NCBI GenBank assembly: GCA_035697325.1
Contig: DASSDB010000002.1
Span: forward strand, 279,232 to 343,231
DNA from: Candidatus Saccharimonadales bacterium
Lineage (GTDB): Bacteria > Patescibacteriota > Saccharimonadia > Saccharimonadales > Saccharimonadaceae
Direction of reading: 5' to 3'
DNA: 64,000 nucleotides
Positions 34,185 through 42,583 of the stretch are shown here, piece after piece. The notes under the pieces were generated by a model. It was given only the letters and a program-made list of their open reading frames with translations. It had not been told where the DNA came from and ran no database searches. Numbering within the stretch: the stretch's first letter is position 1; each line of letters starts with the position of its first letter. Both the position numbers and the translations under genes were made by a program.

Positions 34185-34568
34185 TTATTCGTCCAGCTTG
34201 GCGATCTCACCGATGGCCAGCAGTTCCTTCGTCTGTCCCTGACCGTCACGAGTGGCTGCCAAAACGATGCTCCGAACTTCATCGGAGATCACGGCTTGCC
34301 ATTTGTGGTTGAATCCCATCTCGAAGCCGCACTCGACGATGTGAGCGGCCGCCCGCTTTGTGAAGCGGTATTCGGGATCACGGCAGGCGTCGACGATCGC
34401 ATAGAAGGCGAGAGTGTACTCGTTGTTGTCACGGTCGAGCAGAGCGTGTAACGCTTCCAGGACATCGATGAAAACTGCGCCTGACACCTCGGTGTTGCCC
34501 TCATCGAGCAACTGAATCCGCTTGCGAAACCTCGTGCGCATGAAGTCCCAGTCCACCAAGTCACTCAT
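34185..34568 (-). CDS. GC-rich unit F: hypothetical protein (127 aa)
   Basis: A predicted all-alpha soluble protein (VFIDVLEALHALLDRDNNEYTLAFYAIVDACRD..., DEVRSIVLAATRDGQGQTKELLAIGEIAKL). I do not recognise it. The internal ATG at 34568 (MSDLVDWDF) is used because GGAG precedes it by eight bases; TATAAT lies at 34612-34607. Third positions are G/C-rich. It lies in tandem with unit G, the only place where two such units are adjacent without a native gene between. Confidence 0.7.
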   Translation of the reverse strand: MSDLVDWDFMRTRFRKRIQLLDEGNTEVSGAVFIDVLEALHALLDRDNNEYTLAFYAIVDACRDPEYRFTKRAAAHIVECGFEMGFNHKWQAVISDEVRSIVLAATRDGQGQTKELLAIGEIAKLDE

Positions 34569-34695
34569 GGCTTTACTCCATTTCAGCTTGGACAATAGCA
34601 AAAAATATTATACCATATGTTTTGTTTTTTTAGTTTCTGACCGGAATCGTCTTATTGGTATATCAGAAAGTTAATATATTTTTTTGCGTTTTAAA

Positions 34696-34744
34696 ATACA
34701 AGCACCCCGCCTCATGCTCGGCGCACCAGGTGAGGTGCTTGTAT
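34696..34744 (-). terminator. Long imperfect hairpin after unit G
   Basis: ATACAAGCACC (34696-34706) pairs perfectly with GGTGCTTGTAT (34734-34744); inner bases continue imperfectly (CCT/AGG). On the minus strand it runs into a short T stretch. Confidence 0.65.
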
Positions 34745-34765
34745 CTGCCGAGTAGGCAGGGTGAG

Positions 34766-35023
34766 TTAGTGTCCACCGCTGACGGTTAAGCCGGAAATTC
34801 TCTGTATGTCCGCAGCAACAGACCGGAGACTGAACGTCGCATGCCAGTTTCCGTTGCTTCCCACAAACAGGAAGCCGTGAGGCGCATCGTACTGGGCACC
34901 GTCTTGCCAGTCACTAGTTTTTTCCGGGAGTTTGGAGGGTAGCGTACTGCCAAGCACTTCGAAATACGCTTGAAGCGCTCGCATGCCTTTTCCTCGTGTG
35001 ACGAGATTATCCATATTCTCCAC
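34766..35023 (-). CDS. GC-rich unit G: small hypothetical protein (85 aa)
   Basis: A small soluble protein without recognised motifs (QAYFEVLGSTLPSKLPEKTSDWQDGAQYDAPHGFLFVGSNGNWHATFSLRSVAADIQRISG). Start is either GTG 35023 (GAGG four bases upstream) or ATG 35014 (GGAG three bases upstream, too close). Base composition is less extreme than in the other units, but the layout (own leader, own hairpin) is the same. Confidence 0.6.
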   Translation of the reverse strand: MENMDNLVTRGKGMRALQAYFEVLGSTLPSKLPEKTSDWQDGAQYDAPHGFLFVGSNGNWHATFSLRSVAADIQRISGLTVSGGH

Positions 35024-35133
35024 TGGACCTCATTTACTAGAGAGCGGTAACGTTAAGATTTTACCATGGTCAAGCTATGGGTGGATAGTTTTATTGTTTG
35101 CTAATCTACTAGAGAAGTAGCTATAGTAGAGAT

Positions 35134-35604
35134 ATGAATAAAAAGCTTTTATTTGCGATAATCGGCATCCTCCTTGTTATCGGGGCAGCTGTCATGTATG
35201 TTATATCTCAAAAAGAAACAAAGACCGAGTCTCATACAACTACTAAAAATACCGAGGTACAGACCGATACTCAGCCTAGTTCTCCCAATGCCGTAAGAGG
35301 CAAGTATATTGATTACACAGAAGCTGACTTTGCATCTACTCGTGGTGTAAAGATGCTATTTTTTCATGCTCCCTGGTGTCCACAGTGTCGTGCTTTGGAC
35401 GAAAGTATAAAAGCAAGCGAGCTGCCAGAAGGTCTTACTATTTTTAAGGTAGACTATGATTCAAACCAAGCACTCCGGACTAAGTATGGCGTGACTCTCC
35501 AAACCACGGTCGTTAAGACTGATGAAAAAGGGGATAAGATCAGCAGCTACGTGGCCTATGATGAGCCGACGTTCCAGAGTGTAAAACAGGCACTTTTGCC
35601 ATGA
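35134..35604 (+). CDS. Membrane-anchored thioredoxin-fold protein
   Basis: A 156-residue protein with an N-terminal membrane anchor (LLFAIIGILLVIGAAVMYVI), a Ser/Thr-rich linker and a thioredoxin domain with active site WCPQC in FFHAPWCPQCRALDESI. It should face outside the cytoplasm and exchange disulphides. It overlaps the CcdA-like gene by four bases; CcdA would supply electrons through the membrane. ATG 35134 lies six bases after TATAGT (35122-35127). Confidence 0.88.
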   Translation: MNKKLLFAIIGILLVIGAAVMYVISQKETKTESHTTTKNTEVQTDTQPSSPNAVRGKYIDYTEADFASTRGVKMLFFHAPWCPQCRALDESIKASELPEGLTIFKVDYDSNQALRTKYGVTLQTTVVKTDEKGDKISSYVAYDEPTFQSVKQALLP

Positions 35605-36344
35605 TTGAACTCACCATTGTTGCATTTGTCGCTGGAGTATTGACCGTTGCCGCACCCTGTATATTACCGCTTTTGCCGGTAATTGTTGGTGGAAGCGTAT
35701 TGCACGGTGCGACGCAGAATGAGCGCGCCTCGTTCAAGCACCCTCTCGTTATTGTGTTGAGTCTAGGAATTTCTGTCTTTGTTTTCTCCCTACTTCTTAA
35801 AGCTACGACTATTTTTCTTGGCGTGCCAACAAGTATCTGGAGCTTTGTTTCCGGCAGTATAGTGATTCTTTTCGGCATTACACTCTTATTTCCAACACTA
35901 TGGGAGAAGCTGATGATTGCAACGGGGTGGCAGGCTGGGGCAAACCGACTAATGGCAAGGTCTCAGAAAAGCAACGGTATTGCAAAAGATATTCTTCTGG
36001 GCGCGGCCTTGGGTCCAGTATTCAACAGTTGCAGTCCAACATATGCATTGATTGTTGCTGCCGTACTTCCAGCGTCGTTTGCCGCGGGAGCCATATATCT
36101 CCTTGCTTATTCTTTTGGCCTTGCATCCGTGCTCCTTCTCATTGGTCTGTTCGGACGAGTATTTGTTAATAAACTAAAGTGGCTTAGCAACCCTGATGGA
36201 TTGTTTAAAAAGATAGTAGGCGCAGTTTTTATTATCGTTGGATTGACCGTACTGCTTGGGGTAGATAAAAAGGTACAAACATACGTTTTAGAAAACGGCT
36301 GGTACGACCCCATAATGAAAATCGAAGAATCATTTAAAAAATAG
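35601..36344 (+). CDS. CcdA/DsbD-type transmembrane thiol transporter
   Basis: A 247-residue, six-helix LysE-superfamily protein that passes reducing equivalents across the membrane. Redox cysteines are in AAPCILPLLPVIVGG (helix 1) and FNSCSPTYALIVAAVLP (helix 4), the expected positions. The ATGA overlap with the thioredoxin-like gene makes a two-gene thiol relay. Confidence 0.9.
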   Translation: MIELTIVAFVAGVLTVAAPCILPLLPVIVGGSVLHGATQNERASFKHPLVIVLSLGISVFVFSLLLKATTIFLGVPTSIWSFVSGSIVILFGITLLFPTLWEKLMIATGWQAGANRLMARSQKSNGIAKDILLGAALGPVFNSCSPTYALIVAAVLPASFAAGAIYLLAYSFGLASVLLLIGLFGRVFVNKLKWLSNPDGLFKKIVGAVFIIVGLTVLLGVDKKVQTYVLENGWYDPIMKIEESFKK

Positions 36345-36346
36345 AA

Positions 36347-36372
36347 AATAGTATGCGGGAAAGCATACTATT
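36347..36372 (+). terminator. Terminator between ccdA-like gene and tRNA-Pro
   Basis: AATAGTATGC (36347-36356) and GCATACTATT (36363-36372) form a perfect 10-bp stem. It could serve the plus-strand ccdA-like gene and the minus-strand tRNA. Confidence 0.65.
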
Positions 36373-36386
36373 ACATAATGAATTCA

Positions 36387-36463
36387 TGGTCGGGGTGAAA
36401 GGACTCGAACCTTCGACCTCACGGTCCCAAACCGCGCGCGCTAGCCAACTGCGCCACACCCCG
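36387..36463 (-). tRNA. tRNA-Pro (anticodon TGG)
   Basis: On the minus strand the acceptor CGGGGTG pairs with CACCCCG, the anticodon stem CGCGG/CCGTG encloses loop TTTGGGA giving anticodon TGG, the T arm contains GGTTCGAGTCC, and discriminator A plus encoded CCA end at 36387. Confidence 0.96.
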
Positions 36464-36541
36464 ATAGGTGTTTTCTTTAAGTGATTATACTGTACTTCGT
36501 TGGTTTTTTCCAGAGGTATTTTAGCGTGGTATGATGGAGAT

Positions 36542-38044
36542 ATGATAAAGCGTCTTTTAGGGTTATTTCACAAAACGCCACCGTGGTACGAACAATATTT
36601 TATGTGGCTTGTTATAGGAGCTGCTGTTATAGCGATGGTGATAAGTCTCGGTATCGGCTTGATGCAGAGCGTATGGTTTGATGAAGCATATTCGATTCTG
36701 CTTGCCAAGCAGTCCGTGGCGGATTTGATCCATCTTACAAGTATTGATACTCATCCACCTTTATACTATCTTCTGCTGAAGGTATGGGGTAGTGTTTTTG
36801 GCTGGGGTGAGTTTGCGCTCCGCTCGCTGAGTGTTCTTTTTATGGGCGGTGCATTGATCATAGGGGCGTTATTGGTGAAGCGCTTGTTTGGCGTAAAAGC
36901 CGCACTCATGACGGTGCTGTTTCTTGTTTTAGCACCCTTCCTTTTGCGATACGGATTTGAAATCCGCATGTATTCACTAGCGTCATTTATTGGCATTTTG
37001 GCCACATATGTTTTGGTTGTAGCGGTTGATAAAAACACGAAGAAGTCATGGCTGTTGTATCTTACCTATGCTGTTCTTGTTGCGCTCGGGATGCTGACAC
37101 TTTACTACACCGTGCTCTTGTGGATCACTCACCTCGTATGGCTTATTTGGCTTTCGGTGAACAGAAGGGAATCTATTTTTAAACAGAGGTGGTGGTTTGC
37201 GTATGTGGGCGCGGTAGTGTTTTTCCTGCCTTGGCTCCCGACATTTTTAAAGCAGATGACCAACGGGGCACTCGCGCCTATATCGCAGCAATTGACCGCT
37301 GATAACATGGTAGGAATCGTTTCGTTTTGGTTTTTATATCAACCATCGTGGCAGTTAAATGGCCTATTGTCTCTTCTGCTTCTGGCCGTCTTTGTTGTGA
37401 TTACGTATATTCTAGTAAAAGCATGGAAAGTAACTAGCAACAAACAAAAACCTGGCTTTATGTTGCTGATTTTTTATGCAGCTGTACCTGTCATGATGAT
37501 TGCTTTAATCTCGCTTGCCCGGCCTATGTATGTTGAGCGATACCTTGCTCACGTGCTCATAGGATTCGGCCTTTTATTAGGAGTGGCGATCTGGCTATTT
37601 GCTTTAAAACAAGCAAGTAAAGCACGCCTACTTGGATTTGGCTTACTTGCCGTGTTGTTTTTAGGACTTTCACAGCTCGTTGGCTCTGGTAATTATAATT
37701 TTCAACGATTGCAACACCCTCAGGTAAAACAAGCAGCAGGTATTATTGATTGCTCCAAGGGTTCTTTGCTTGCTGCTGATCCGTACGTTGCAACAGAGCT
37801 GAGCTACTATATGCCAAACTGCGATATTCATTTTTATAGTGATACTGCCGATCTTCGTGGAGGATACGCACCGTTTGCAAATAGTAATTTGAGAACATCA
37901 GATCCTGAGAAAGATTTTGCTTCTGCGAAGCGCCTTACTTACGTGTATTACGATAAGGCAGAACTGACTCTTCCACACTCACTGTATTTGAAGGAGGATA
38001 TTTCGTTTGGTCCACTTCATGTAAGTGAATTCAGCGTGGAATAA
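36542..38044 (+). CDS. Membrane glycosyltransferase (PMT/ArnT-like, GT-C)
   Basis: A polytopic GT-C enzyme (500 aa) using polyprenyl-linked sugars on the outer face. Family markers: FDEAYSILLA with the catalytic-type Asp-Glu, DTHPPLYYLLLKVW, and EFALRSLSVLF, then about ten more membrane helices and a short soluble C-terminal region. ATG 36542 is preferred because TATGAT (36530-36535) lies six bases upstream. It probably decorates surface glycans or proteins. Its 3' end overlaps the convergent acyltransferase gene. Confidence 0.88.
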   Translation: MIKRLLGLFHKTPPWYEQYFMWLVIGAAVIAMVISLGIGLMQSVWFDEAYSILLAKQSVADLIHLTSIDTHPPLYYLLLKVWGSVFGWGEFALRSLSVLFMGGALIIGALLVKRLFGVKAALMTVLFLVLAPFLLRYGFEIRMYSLASFIGILATYVLVVAVDKNTKKSWLLYLTYAVLVALGMLTLYYTVLLWITHLVWLIWLSVNRRESIFKQRWWFAYVGAVVFFLPWLPTFLKQMTNGALAPISQQLTADNMVGIVSFWFLYQPSWQLNGLLSLLLLAVFVVITYILVKAWKVTSNKQKPGFMLLIFYAAVPVMMIALISLARPMYVERYLAHVLIGFGLLLGVAIWLFALKQASKARLLGFGLLAVLFLGLSQLVGSGNYNFQRLQHPQVKQAAGIIDCSKGSLLAADPYVATELSYYMPNCDIHFYSDTADLRGGYAPFANSNLRTSDPEKDFASAKRLTYVYYDKAELTLPHSLYLKEDISFGPLHVSEFSVE

Positions 38045-39137
38045 TTTTCATTAAGAAACGCTTTTTTACGGCCAGCCATACCATCATGACTCCTGCGATA
38101 GCAAGGAAAAAATTAAGCCAAACCGACGATGTCGCGCCCGGAACAATGAGGTGAAGGAAGAAGACGAGAAACGCTTGGATGGTATAGACGTATAATGAAT
38201 TTGTGCCAAAAGACATAAAAAGCCAGCCTGCCCAGCGTACGATATATTTTTCAAAGCGCCAGAAAAACCAAAAGGCCGCACCGAACCACAAAACAAATAG
38301 TAGCAGACGAGGAAGATAGAGCGGCTCTTTTGCGAATGTAGGGTAGAGATCATCAAAAATTTGCTTGAAAAGCGGGCTCAGCCCGAATAAATCGGTGCCA
38401 TACGCCAGCAAAAAGCAAACTATCATAGTTGTTGCCGCAAGAGAGACGGTGGCTGTGACGATAATTTTTCGAAAAGGTAGGCTGATTCTTGTCCACCATT
38501 GCCGGATTTGTGGCCAATAATAGCCCACAGTGAGGCCACCGAAGAATACCAGCTGCCAACTATATATTTGAGATAATTCCATGGTTTCAAGGTGACTATT
38601 TGGAAATTGCATCCATATAAGTACATTAATACCGAGAAGGACATACCAAAGATTCTTCCGAAGTAACCATAAAGCGATGGGGCTGGCAAGGATATATACC
38701 GCATAGAGCCGCAAATAGTCTGCCCAGCCATAAATATATTGGAAGGTGAGGCCGCCCCATATTATTTCAAATATATTTTCACTCGGCAGACGAATCCCGG
38801 GCTTAAGGCCTGGATTAGTGAGAAAGAGCCAGCCGACGAATGTAAAGAACAGCATGAGGACAACCGCAGTGATGTATAGCTGAAGTCCGCGTTTTAGAAG
38901 GAGCTTTGCGGGGACGCTAAAGGGTTCATGAATAAGCTTGCCGCCGCGGACAATGCCCAAAACAATGCCCGAAATAAAAAAGAACCCCTCTGCTGAAGAA
39001 ACAAAAAGGTTACCACGGCCACTCCACCAATCAAGTAAGTTCGGGTAGTATGCAAGATGGTCAAGAATAATCGCGACTAAAAAATAGCCACGAAGTAAGT
39101 CGAAAGTAAGAATACGGGATGATTTAATTTCAGACAC
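38031..39137 (-). CDS. OpgC-like membrane acyltransferase
   Basis: A protein with about ten membrane helices starting RILTFDLLRGYFLVAIILDHLAYYP, the pattern of OpgC/heparan-glucosaminide-type acyltransferases, with FVSSAEGFFFISGIVLG following. Such enzymes acylate extracellular glycans. GTG 39137 (VSEIKSS) is chosen because TATACT (39154-39149) lies 11 bases upstream; the longer frame would cross the divergent Bcp promoter. Partnering with the adjacent glycosyltransferase is plausible. Confidence 0.75.
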   Translation of the reverse strand: MSEIKSSRILTFDLLRGYFLVAIILDHLAYYPNLLDWWSGRGNLFVSSAEGFFFISGIVLGIVRGGKLIHEPFSVPAKLLLKRGLQLYITAVVLMLFFTFVGWLFLTNPGLKPGIRLPSENIFEIIWGGLTFQYIYGWADYLRLYAVYILASPIALWLLRKNLWYVLLGINVLIWMQFPNSHLETMELSQIYSWQLVFFGGLTVGYYWPQIRQWWTRISLPFRKIIVTATVSLAATTMIVCFLLAYGTDLFGLSPLFKQIFDDLYPTFAKEPLYLPRLLLFVLWFGAAFWFFWRFEKYIVRWAGWLFMSFGTNSLYVYTIQAFLVFFLHLIVPGATSSVWLNFFLAIAGVMMVWLAVKKRFLMKIIPR

Positions 39138-39181
39138 TTGCTGTATATAGTATAGCGCGATTCTTAGGGTATACTGAAATA

Positions 39182-39640
39182 ATGAAGCAACCACCATATG
39201 AAGCTCCCAACTTTATCTTGCCAAGCGATGACGGCCCTCGTAGCCTTGGTGATTACAAAGGTAAATGGCTCGTCCTTTACTTTTATCCCAAAGACGATAC
39301 ACCAGGTTGTACGATTGAGGCCTGTAGTCTGCGGGATGCGCGTGATGAAATTGTGGCATTAGGAGCAGAAATTGTCGGCATTTCACGCGATGACGCACCG
39401 AGTCATGAAAAGTTCAAGGCAAAGCATTTGCTTAACTTTACGCTCCTCACGGACGCTGACCACACGGTGATGGATGCGTACGGAGCCTGGGGCAAAAAAA
39501 TGTTCGGCAAAGAAGGGGTTTTAAGAAAGACCTTCATTATTAATCCGGATGGAATCGTTGTGAAGGTGTACGGAAGGGTCACTCCCCAAGGTCATGGTGA
39601 GCAAGTAGCTGCCGAGTTGAAGTCGCTCCAGGCGAAGTAG
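39182..39640 (+). CDS. bcp: Bcp-type peroxiredoxin
   Basis: A 152-residue thiol peroxidase of the Bcp/PrxQ class. The peroxidatic Cys is in PKDDTPGCTIEACSLRD, with the resolving Cys five residues later (CTIEAC), the PrxQ arrangement. It reduces hydrogen and organic peroxides, using thioredoxin. ATG 39182 lies six bases after TATACT (39170-39175). Confidence 0.94.
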   Translation: MKQPPYEAPNFILPSDDGPRSLGDYKGKWLVLYFYPKDDTPGCTIEACSLRDARDEIVALGAEIVGISRDDAPSHEKFKAKHLLNFTLLTDADHTVMDAYGAWGKKMFGKEGVLRKTFIINPDGIVVKVYGRVTPQGHGEQVAAELKSLQAK

Positions 39641-39732
39641 CTGTTGCATTTAAGTCTACAATCGTGAGACAATGAATTTCGTCACTCAATCTGAGTGAGT
39701 TGGTGTTTTCGATAGCTCCACAAGAAGGGACT

Positions 39733-40101
39733 ATGAATTTTCTCAGTGTGGAACGAGCAGGGGAGATCGCTTCCATCTGTCACAGAAAGATGGTGGAAGT
39801 GAAGTCTGATGCGGAATGGTCTGTCGCAACGACCGGAGTTGACAAACGGATCGTCGATTTCTCAACGACCTGGGCGTTACTCATGCAGGTAAACGGGAAG
39901 TCTCCGCATGAGGGAGCGGCCGACGAAACGGTCGGTGAGTCGTTGCAGTACTGGGCCATCCGATACAAGAATCCTGCGGATACCCTGGAGTTCCTGAATA
40001 AATCTGTCGCTCTTCTCGCAAAAGGGTGGGGCCATGGCATTCTGTTGAAAAAGTGGTGGAATGCGAGCCCGCCGACTAAGCGACGTCTGATGAGCAAGTG
40101 A
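39733..40101 (+). CDS. GC-rich unit H: hypothetical protein (122 aa)
   Basis: An alpha-helical soluble protein (MNFLSVERAGEIASICHRKMVEVKSDAEWSV..., LEFLNKSVALLAKGWGHGILLKKWW) ending in a basic tail. No family recognised. ATG 39733 follows AGAAGGGA. The leader contains a perfect 7-bp hairpin TCACTCA/TGAGTGA at 39682-39698. Third positions are G/C-rich and the unit is closed by a 20-bp hairpin. It sits between convergent native genes. Confidence 0.7.
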   Translation: MNFLSVERAGEIASICHRKMVEVKSDAEWSVATTGVDKRIVDFSTTWALLMQVNGKSPHEGAADETVGESLQYWAIRYKNPADTLEFLNKSVALLAKGWGHGILLKKWWNASPPTKRRLMSK

Positions 40102-40104
40102 CCA

Positions 40105-40160
40105 AAGGCGATGCTAGCAAGGAGGCGCGTTTTTCTTGCGCTCCTTGTTAGCATCGCCTT
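40105..40160 (+). terminator. 20-bp hairpin after unit H
   Basis: Arms at 40105-40124 and 40141-40160 pair along 20 bases with one G-U wobble in the plus-strand transcript, loop 16 bases. No T run follows; the loop itself holds five T residues. Confidence 0.7.
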
Positions 40161-40165
40161 ACAAA

Positions 40166-40888
40166 TTACCTTGGACGTTTGAGGGCGACGATACGAGCTT
40201 GCTCGGCAAAATGATCATCGATAACGGTGGGTGTGAATTCTCCAAATTTACGAACAACTGCTTTTTCAACCAGGAAATCTGCGATACGAGGATTTTTTGG
40301 CAAAAGTGACCCATGAAGGTAGCTTCCAATGACATTTTTATACCGTGCGCCTTCCGTTCCATCTTGGCCATTATTGCCTGCCCCTTTTATGATATGCCCA
40401 AGCGGAGCAACGTCCTTAGCGAGATATGTTTGTCCGCTGTGATTTTCGTAGCCGATAATCTCACCAAATTCGCCGCTTTTTACAATGGTATTTCCGATGA
40501 GCCGTTCGCTCCCTGCGTGCGTTTCAATGTTAAATAAACCGATTCCCTCAATAATGTGGCCATCCTGTGTTTTAAAGAATTTTCCAAAAAGCTGATAAAG
40601 ACCACAAATAACAAGCATAGGAACGCCTCTATCGGCGAGCTGTCGTACTACCGGGCCAATTTTGAGCAGATCATCCTGTACGATATCTTGCCCAGAATCT
40701 TGGCCACCACCGCCTAAGATAATGTCGGCTTCTTTCGGAAAGGTATCACCCTGGTTGTACTCAATAAGTTCTGGCTCATAGCCATGCCACTCAAGCCGCC
40801 TTTTAATGGTGAGAACATTGCCCCAGTCTCCGTAGATGTTCATGTCCTTGGGATAAATCTGAACTATAGTAATTTTTTTATCGCTCAT
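40166..40888 (-). CDS. gatD: GatD-type lipid II glutamine amidotransferase subunit
   Basis: A class I glutamine amidotransferase domain (240 aa) releasing ammonia for MurT. The nucleophile is in LVICGLYQLFGKFF and the catalytic His in GSYLHGSLLPKNP; a characteristic oxyanion-type loop is GGGGQDSGQD. Together with MurT it converts D-iso-glutamate to D-iso-glutamine in lipid II. Its ATG overlaps the murT stop. Confidence 0.92.
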   Translation of the reverse strand: MSDKKITIVQIYPKDMNIYGDWGNVLTIKRRLEWHGYEPELIEYNQGDTFPKEADIILGGGGQDSGQDIVQDDLLKIGPVVRQLADRGVPMLVICGLYQLFGKFFKTQDGHIIEGIGLFNIETHAGSERLIGNTIVKSGEFGEIIGYENHSGQTYLAKDVAPLGHIIKGAGNNGQDGTEGARYKNVIGSYLHGSLLPKNPRIADFLVEKAVVRKFGEFTPTVIDDHFAEQARIVALKRPR

Positions 40889-42153
40889 GAAATGCGCTCC
40901 ACATCGGTGATTTTGCTTAATTCGCGCCGCAAAGCGAGCATGGCAGTATATGTACAGAAAATTCGTTTAGGCGAGTCGCTCGTGAGAAACTCGCGGAGGC
41001 CTTCATTGATGTCCGGTTCAACCTTGGTAATAGGAACTTCTTCATATTGAAGTCGAAGAGCCATCTCGTATGCCCTGATTCCTGAAACGACGGCGACGCC
41101 CGATTCGCGGAGGGAATCAAAGTCGACATCCCAAAGCCACGACATATCACGGCCATCGGCGTATCGGTCGTTTACGGCGATCATCGTGCTGTAACCATTC
41201 GGTTTGAAAGATTGCAAACTGAGCCGGAAGCCGCTCGGATTTTTTACAAGGACTAGCTCAAGAGGCTGGCCGCCGATATGGAGTGTTTCGCCTCTTCCGA
41301 ACGCGGGTTCTATGGTCTCGAGCCGCGTAGTAATTGTTGTCGTATCAAGGTCTTTGCCTACGATTGCACCAACAAGTGCAAGCGCAGCCGCGGCATTGTA
41401 GATATTATAAATGCCATGAAGCTTAAGCGACGCTTCAATCGTTTTTTCGCCAACAGTAAAGGTGGCTGTATGATCGCCTATGGTCTTTAGTGTGACGCTT
41501 GCCTCTGGGAGAGCGTTTAATTTGTTGCTTTTTTGAGCACGCATATCATCGTCGCTAGGAAAAAGGGAAGTAAGTGAAGAAGCTAGGCCAAAGTAGCGCA
41601 CATTTTGTGTGTTGAGGAGTTTTGCGATATTGCTTATTCGCGGATCTTCTCGGTTTAGAACGACAGTACCGGTTGTTTTTTTGGCGATTTGCGCAAGTAA
41701 TTTGGCGGTGGCGTCAATTTCGCCGAAACGGTCGAGTTGGTCGCGCATAACATTAAGGAGCAAACTGTATTTGGGTGAAATCGTGCTGACAAAATGGACA
41801 GCATGGGCCTCGTCGAGCTCAAGTACGGCAATATCAGCATCGAGCCTGCCGTAATTATCTACTTCGCCCAATAACGCTGCGGCGACACCTCTGGTAAAGT
41901 TACTCCCCGTTCGATTGGTAAAAACTTTCAGACCCTGGCTTTCAAGCAGCTCAACCACGATCTTGGTTGTGGTGGTTTTGCCGTTGGTACCACTGATAAC
42001 GACAACACCTCTAGGGAGTTGACTTAATGTGCGCTTAATGAAATTGGGATCTATTTTTTCAACAAACAGACCAGGTAGAGCGGATCCACCGCCTCGCAAG
42101 CGGGCAACATAACGGACAGCTTTTCCTAAAAGCGTAACATATGGCTTTGACAT
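40885..42153 (-). CDS. murT: MurT-type lipid II isoglutaminyl synthase subunit
   Basis: A Mur-ligase-family protein (422 aa) activating the D-Glu carboxylate of lipid II. Central ATP motif VVISGTNGKTTTTK, ELDEAHAVHFV and DRYADGRDMSWLWDVDF, plus a C-terminal DUF1727 region, are visible. The Cys4 zinc ribbon found in the middle of Staphylococcus and Streptococcus MurT is absent: only one Cys occurs in the whole protein. ATG 42153 is seven bases from TATAAT (42166-42161). Confidence 0.92.
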   Translation of the reverse strand: MSKPYVTLLGKAVRYVARLRGGGSALPGLFVEKIDPNFIKRTLSQLPRGVVVISGTNGKTTTTKIVVELLESQGLKVFTNRTGSNFTRGVAAALLGEVDNYGRLDADIAVLELDEAHAVHFVSTISPKYSLLLNVMRDQLDRFGEIDATAKLLAQIAKKTTGTVVLNREDPRISNIAKLLNTQNVRYFGLASSLTSLFPSDDDMRAQKSNKLNALPEASVTLKTIGDHTATFTVGEKTIEASLKLHGIYNIYNAAAALALVGAIVGKDLDTTTITTRLETIEPAFGRGETLHIGGQPLELVLVKNPSGFRLSLQSFKPNGYSTMIAVNDRYADGRDMSWLWDVDFDSLRESGVAVVSGIRAYEMALRLQYEEVPITKVEPDINEGLREFLTSDSPKRIFCTYTAMLALRRELSKITDVERIS

Positions 42154-42199
42154 ATATCTTATTATAGCGTAAGCAGGCGGCGTACGTTACAATAAGGAT

Positions 42200-42583
42200 A
42201 TGTTTATCGTGGGTATCTTGAGCTGGTGGTATGGAGCCGGCTGGAAACAGCGCTTCACGGTGCTAAGCGAACGAATCTCTAGTACGGCCGACTATTTCTC
42301 GATCGATCTTTTGCTTAAGACGCTTTTCTCTCCTTATAGGCAGATCTCTGCGGGCAAAGTGCAAGGGTCGATCAATGTGCAGATGCGCGCCTTTTTTGAT
42401 CAGCTTCTCTCACGAATTATCGGTGCGATCGTACGAACCATGATGATTATTATTGGGATTGTGGGGATACTTTTTTATAGCATGGTTGGTTTGTTTTTGG
42501 TTGTCCTTTGGGGAATCGTGCCACTAATACCCATACTAGGAATCGTGTTGTTTATCATGGGGTGGATGCCGTGGAAAGTGTAG
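42200..42583 (+). CDS. Small membrane protein preceding the ClpC-like ATPase
   Basis: A 127-residue protein: a short soluble start (WWYGAGWKQRFTVLSERISSTADYFSIDLLLKTLFSPYRQIS) and two membrane segments near the C terminus (MMIIIGIVGILFYSMVGLFLVVLWGIVPLIPILGIVLFIMGWM). I do not recognise it. It overlaps the ATPase gene and is likely co-translated with it. TACAAT (42188-42193) lies six bases before ATG 42200. Confidence 0.75.
   Translation: MFIVGILSWWYGAGWKQRFTVLSERISSTADYFSIDLLLKTLFSPYRQISAGKVQGSINVQMRAFFDQLLSRIIGAIVRTMMIIIGIVGILFYSMVGLFLVVLWGIVPLIPILGIVLFIMGWMPWKV

Noticed and set aside
4517-40101. A prophage as source of the GC-rich units
   Set aside because: The units are scattered singly over more than 50 kb among housekeeping genes and no phage structural, integrase or lysis gene is seen.
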